Source of the DNA: Actinomycetota bacterium
GTDB lineage: Bacteria; Actinomycetota; Acidimicrobiia; Acidimicrobiales; GCA-2861595
Reading direction: 5' to 3'
Length of the DNA stretch: 9,425 nt
NCBI GenBank assembly: GCA_016781225.1
Contig: JADDQT010000062.1
Coordinates: 1 to 9,425, forward strand
Shown one piece after another: positions 5,859 to 9,425 of the stretch; the first letter of the stretch is position 1; every line of letters starts with the position of its first letter. Both the position numbers and the translations under genes were made by a program. The notes below the pieces were generated by a model, which made no database searches, was not told the DNA's origin, and saw nothing but the letters and a program-made list of their open reading frames with translations.

Positions 5859-7664
5859 GTGTCACGTCGTCGTGGGTGGTTGCTCTGTGCTGTCGGTCTG
5901 CTGGCGTCCTCGCTGACCTGGGCGGGACCGGCCGCGGGGCAGGCGGGGCCGCGGACGCTGAGGGTCGCCATCAAGGGCAACGAGAACAACATCACGCCGT
6001 TCACCGTTGGCTTCGGCGCCAACCCGGCCACGAACGACATCCAGCACCTGGTCTACGACTCGCTGTTCTGGTCACAGGTCAAGGCCGAGCCGGAGCCCTG
6101 GCTCGCCGAGAAGGCCGTGCCCTCCGAGGGCGGGAAGGTGTGGACGGTGACCCTTCGACAGGGCGTCACCTGGCAGGACGGGAAGCCGTTCACCCCTGAG
6201 GACGTCGCCTTCAGCTACGAGTTCTACAAGAAGCAGGAGGGCGCCTCGGGTCGCTACGCCCACCACGTCTCCGACGTCCCCGCCTACGACCGGGCCGAGG
6301 TGGTCGACTCGAAGACGATCAGGCTCTTCTTCTCCCAGCCGGCACCGCAGTTCAAGATCATGCCCGGCGCCGACCTGCCCATCATCGCCAAGCACATCTT
6401 CGAAGCCATCCCCGACCCGGCCAAGGCCACCACGAACCTGCCGGTGGGCACCGGGCCCTTCAAGCTCGTCGAGATCGTGCCCGACCAGCGCTACAAGCTG
6501 GAGGCCAACCAGAGCTACTTCAAGGGCAAGCCCCGCATCGACCGCCTCGAGCTGGTGATCATCAAGGACCCGGGCGGCGCGTTCACCGCCCTGCGCACCG
6601 GCGACGTGGACATGGTCGAGCGCAACATCCCCGGAGAGCTGGTGGACCAGCTGAAGGGCACCAGCGGCATCGGGGTGGCCGAGGGCACCCGCTTCGAGTC
6701 GACCCAGCTGTATTTCAACGCTCGCAAGAAGCCGCTCAACGACCCCAAGCTCCGCAAGGCAATGAGCATGGGCATCAACATCGACGACATCGTCAAGACC
6801 GTGCTGCTGGGGCGGGCCCGGCCGGGGCGTGACACCTACCTCCACCCCGACTCTCCGTGGGCGGTGAAGGACGCCGGCCACCAGCTCGACCCCCAGGCGG
6901 CGGCCAAGATGCTCGACGACGCCGGGTACTCGGCCAAGGACCCCGACGGGGTGCGGAAGGCCCCGGACGGCACGCGACTCGAGTTCTCGGTCCTGGTGAA
7001 CTCCTTCGAGCCGCTCGAGCTGCGGGCGACCCAGCTGATCGCCACCCAGATGCAGCCGCTGGGGATCAAGTACAAGGTCGAGTCGCTCGATCCTGCCACC
7101 CTCCGCTCCCGTAGAAGCCCGGCGCCGGGGCAGACGATCCCGCCCTACGACGCCTACGTGTCGAACATCGAGTCCCACGCGCACGTCGACCCCGACGCCC
7201 TCTACTACTTCTTCCACTCGCCGGGGAAGGGCCCCGACGGGAAGCAGAAGGGCTTCGGCGGCACCATCACCGGCTATACCAACCCCGAGTTCGACAAGCT
7301 GGTCGAGCAGGCCACGGTGGCCGAGGCTCCCGATCGGCGGCGGCTCCTGGCCGACGCCCAGGCCATGATTGCCCGCGACACCCCCATGCAGGTGCTGTGG
7401 TACCCCGACGGCATCTGGGCCTACAGGCAGCAGCCCTACGACGGATGGGTCAACGACCGCGGCCAGGGGATCTTTACCAAGCGCTCGTTCCTGCCGGGCT
7501 ACGAGGAGATCGCTGTGAGCAAGGTCTCCTCGTCGACAGGAAGCGGCGGTGAGGGAGGCGGGGGCAGCTCGGCCACGCCGTTCATCATCGGCGGGGTCCT
7601 CGTCGCCGCGGTCCTCGCCGGGTTCGCCGTCAGCCGCCGGCGGGGGGCCACCGAGAACGAGTGA
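5859..7664 (+). CDS. ABC importer substrate-binding protein (SBP_bac_5), membrane-anchored
   Basis: This 601-aa protein is the extracytoplasmic receptor of a peptide/nickel (Dpp/Opp) type ABC importer. Residues 1-29 form a signal peptide (SRRRGWLLCAVGLLASSL then AAGQA). There is no lipobox cysteine at its end. The family pattern VTLRQGVTWQDGKPFTPEDV lies at about 97-116, and GTGPFKLVE is also typical. The C-terminus is unusual: a Ser/Gly-rich linker leads to a hydrophobic helix at about 574-592 (PFIIGGVLVAAVLAGFAV) and RRR, which should anchor the protein in the membrane with the tail inside. GTG 5859 is preferred because GAAAGAGG (5845-5852) lies six bases upstream; the frame also opens at TTG 5826. 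A TTGATA at 5804 has only a weak -10 partner. It is the first gene of the transporter operon. The transported substrate cannot be told. Confidence 0.93.
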   Translation: MSRRRGWLLCAVGLLASSLTWAGPAAGQAGPRTLRVAIKGNENNITPFTVGFGANPATNDIQHLVYDSLFWSQVKAEPEPWLAEKAVPSEGGKVWTVTLRQGVTWQDGKPFTPEDVAFSYEFYKKQEGASGRYAHHVSDVPAYDRAEVVDSKTIRLFFSQPAPQFKIMPGADLPIIAKHIFEAIPDPAKATTNLPVGTGPFKLVEIVPDQRYKLEANQSYFKGKPRIDRLELVIIKDPGGAFTALRTGDVDMVERNIPGELVDQLKGTSGIGVAEGTRFESTQLYFNARKKPLNDPKLRKAMSMGINIDDIVKTVLLGRARPGRDTYLHPDSPWAVKDAGHQLDPQAAAKMLDDAGYSAKDPDGVRKAPDGTRLEFSVLVNSFEPLELRATQLIATQMQPLGIKYKVESLDPATLRSRRSPAPGQTIPPYDAYVSNIESHAHVDPDALYYFFHSPGKGPDGKQKGFGGTITGYTNPEFDKLVEQATVAEAPDRRRLLADAQAMIARDTPMQVLWYPDGIWAYRQQPYDGWVNDRGQGIFTKRSFLPGYEEIAVSKVSSSTGSGGEGGGGSSATPFIIGGVLVAAVLAGFAVSRRRGATENE

Positions 7665-7665
7665 G

Positions 7666-8655
7666 GTGAAGCGGCATCTCCTTCGCACCGTCGGGCAGTA
7701 CGGGTCCGTGCTGCTCGTGGCCATCGTGCTCAACTTCGCCTTGCCCCGGCTGGCCCCGGGGGACGCCATCGACTACCTCCTGCCTCCCGAGCAGGCCGGC
7801 GCCCTTACACCTGAGCAGCGCACGGAGGTCCTGAACCGCTTCGGCCTGGACGAGCCGGTGATGGCCCAGTTCGGTGACTACCTGGCCGGGATCGCCCGGG
7901 GTGACCTCCTCGTGTCGGTCAAGTTCGGACGCCCGGTGACGTCGCTGCTCTTCGAGCGGGTCGGCTGGACCCTCCTGCTCGTGGGTGGGGCCCTGGTCCT
8001 GTCCACCTTGCTCGGGGCTCTCCTAGGCTTCCGTTCGGCGTGGCGACGCGGCACCAGCGCCGACACCGGCGCTCTGGCCGGTGTCATGTTCGTCGACGCC
8101 CTGCCGCCCTTCTTCGTGGGCTCGCTGCTCCTGCTCACCTTCTCGGTGGGACTGGGCTGGTTCCCGAGCTACGGCGCTCTGGCCGGTCAGGACGCCCAGG
8201 GCATCGCCCTAGTCGGCGAGGTGCTCCAACGGGCCGTCCTCCCCGTCGCCACGCTCACCATCGCCGGCCTGGGCCCCATGTACCTGGTGGCCCGGTCCGC
8301 CCTCGTCGGTGAGCTCCAGGAGGACTACGTCCTCATGGCCGAGGCCAAGGGCCTGACCGACCGTGAGGTGCGTCGCCACGCCGCCCGCAACGCCCTGCTC
8401 CCCGTGTCCACCGTCTCCATGGTCGGGCTGGGCACGCTGGTTGGTGGGGCAGCCGTCGTGGAGACGGTGTTCTCCTACCCCGGCCTCGGTCGACTGATCT
8501 ACGAGAGCGTGCTCGCCCGCGACTACCCCATGCTGCAAGGCGCGTTCCTGCTGCTGATCGTCACCGTGGTCCTGGCCAACCTCCTGAACGACCTGGCCTA
8601 CCCCCTGCTCGACCCTCGGGTCCGCCGGCCCCGGGCCCAGGCTCGAGCGACATGA
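7666..8655 (+). CDS. ABC importer permease, DppB type
   Basis: This 329-aa inner-membrane protein is one half of the channel of a peptide/nickel-type importer. It opens MKRHLLRTVGQYGSVLL with a first membrane helix at about 12-28. The DppB/OppB pattern LNRFGLDEPVMAQFGDYLAG follows at about 56-75, then RGDL (78-81). More helices lie at about 101-121, 137-160, 188-210, 248-270 and 291-308. The cytoplasmic EAA loop that docks the ATPase is clear: E226-A-K-G229 with H238, N242 and P246 (AEAKGLTDREVRRHAARNAL). VETVFSYPGLGRL (265-277) is also typical. Its GTG start is one base after the stop of the binding-protein gene, so it is translated from the same message. The frame is open upstream into that gene, but homology begins at this GTG. 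Confidence 0.95.
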   Translation: MKRHLLRTVGQYGSVLLVAIVLNFALPRLAPGDAIDYLLPPEQAGALTPEQRTEVLNRFGLDEPVMAQFGDYLAGIARGDLLVSVKFGRPVTSLLFERVGWTLLLVGGALVLSTLLGALLGFRSAWRRGTSADTGALAGVMFVDALPPFFVGSLLLLTFSVGLGWFPSYGALAGQDAQGIALVGEVLQRAVLPVATLTIAGLGPMYLVARSALVGELQEDYVLMAEAKGLTDREVRRHAARNALLPVSTVSMVGLGTLVGGAAVVETVFSYPGLGRLIYESVLARDYPMLQGAFLLLIVTVVLANLLNDLAYPLLDPRVRRPRAQARAT

Positions 8656-9425
8656 CCCTGATCGATGTCGACCCGCCGATCCCGGGCGAGGCCCCGGCCC
8701 TGCGGACGACGGGGGCGACGGCCGCCAGGAAACGGCGGGCGGCACGGGGAGCCGGCCGGGCCATGGGCATCCTCGGCGCCGTCCTCCTGGGCGGGTGCGT
8801 GTTCGTGGCCATCTTCGCGCCGATGTTCACCCCGTACTCGCCGACCGAGCGGGCCGGGCCACCCTTCGCCCGCCCGTCGCCGGCCCACCCCCTCGGCACC
8901 AACGACGTTGGCCAGGACCTGCTCGCACAGCTCGTGTTCGGCACGCGGCTCTCCCTCGTGATCGCCTTGAGCGCCGCCGCCATCGCACTGGTGCTCGGGC
9001 TCGGTGTGGCGGTGGTGGCCGGCTACTACCGGGGACTGGCGGAGACGGTCCTGATGCGCCTGGTCGACCTGATGCTCGGGTTTCCCTTCCTCATGCTGGT
9101 GATCGTGCTGGCCGCCTTCTTCGGCCGAGGCCTGGGAACCACCATCGTGGTCCTGGCCACGGTGCTGTGGGCCCGCCCGGCGCGTGTCCTGCGCTCGCAG
9201 GTGCTCAAGCTGCGCGAGCTCGACCACGTCCTCGCCGCTCGGGCCATGGGGTGCTCCGGGCGGTGGGCCATCGCCAGTCACATCGTCCCCCGCATCACGC
9301 CGCTGGCGACCGTCCAGTTCGTGCGCATCGCCAACATCGCCGTCATGCTCGAGGCGTCGCTGGCCTTCCTCGGGCTCGGTGACCCGAGCCGGATCAGCTG
9401 GGGCACGATGCTCTTCTTCGCCAAC
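8652..9425 (+). CDS. ABC importer permease, DppC type (partial, runs off window)
   Basis: The ATG overlaps the stop of the DppB-type gene in an ATGA, which implies translational coupling. All 258 codons in the window are open and no stop is reached. After a basic N-terminal stretch (AARKRRAARGAGR, 24-36) comes membrane helix 1 (about 38-58). The OppC/DppC signature HPLGTNDVGQDLLAQLVFGT is at 79-98. More helices lie at about 100-124, 136-157 and 161-178, and the EAA loop is A195-A-R-A-M-G200 with H210-I-V-P213. EASLAFLGLGDPSRISWGTM (234-253) is the conserved periplasmic-side region. Complete relatives have about 280-310 residues, so roughly 30-45 are missing at the window edge. It should pair with the DppB-type subunit; ATPase genes (DppD/DppF type) are expected next. 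Confidence 0.94.
   Translation, partial: MTLIDVDPPIPGEAPALRTTGATAARKRRAARGAGRAMGILGAVLLGGCVFVAIFAPMFTPYSPTERAGPPFARPSPAHPLGTNDVGQDLLAQLVFGTRLSLVIALSAAAIALVLGLGVAVVAGYYRGLAETVLMRLVDLMLGFPFLMLVIVLAAFFGRGLGTTIVVLATVLWARPARVLRSQVLKLRELDHVLAARAMGCSGRWAIASHIVPRITPLATVQFVRIANIAVMLEASLAFLGLGDPSRISWGTMLFFAN

Noticed and set aside
6072..7769. 565-codon minus-strand open frame opposite the binding-protein and permease genes
   Set aside because: It is the antisense of a high-GC3 gene; its translation has no recognisable domain, whereas the plus frame matches SBP_bac_5 throughout.
8598..9281. 227-codon minus-strand open frame opposite the DppC-type permease
   Set aside because: Its low-complexity Gly/His/Arg-rich translation is a shadow; the plus frame has membrane helices, an EAA loop and the ATGA overlap.

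Overview
This window is high-GC DNA with many GTG starts, tight 1- and 4-nt gene junctions and likely leaderless promoters. With an Rv2466c-type DsbA-fold protein and actinobacterial-style integrase and excisionase remnants, it points to a member of the Actinomycetota, perhaps a soil or uncultured lineage. That placement is an inference. I see no rRNA, tRNA or CRISPR array.

Bases 1 to about 3250 look like a decayed accessory segment. They hold a tyrosine-integrase N-terminal fragment (+), a minus-strand operon of a small winged-helix regulator and an exported subtilisin-like (S8) protease that look intact, and an excisionase-type remnant broken by one frameshift (+). They end in a toxin-antitoxin module (-) with an intact ribbon-helix-helix antitoxin and a Doc/Fic toxin ruined by one frameshift and two stop codons. 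The regulator-protease pair has a candidate leaderless promoter with a near-palindrome over its -35 box.

Bases about 3490 to 5780 are ordinary chromosomal genes. A DsbA-fold oxidoreductase of the mycothiol-dependent nitroreductase type (+) converges on a minus-strand run of PAP2 phosphatase, DUF2905 membrane protein and a zinc-finger thioredoxin (TrxC type). The two thiol-redox genes end 115 bases apart, tail to tail.

From 5859 to the right edge runs a plus-strand operon for a peptide/nickel-type ABC importer: a substrate-binding protein, a DppB-type permease (1-nt gap) and a DppC-type permease (ATGA overlap), the last cut by the window end. The binding protein has a signal peptide but no lipobox, and carries its own C-terminal transmembrane anchor. 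ATPase genes would be expected beyond the window.

I found no clear new multi-gene system. The most interesting points are the regulator-protease operon with its candidate operator, the orphaned antitoxin beside a dead toxin, and the C-terminally anchored binding protein.
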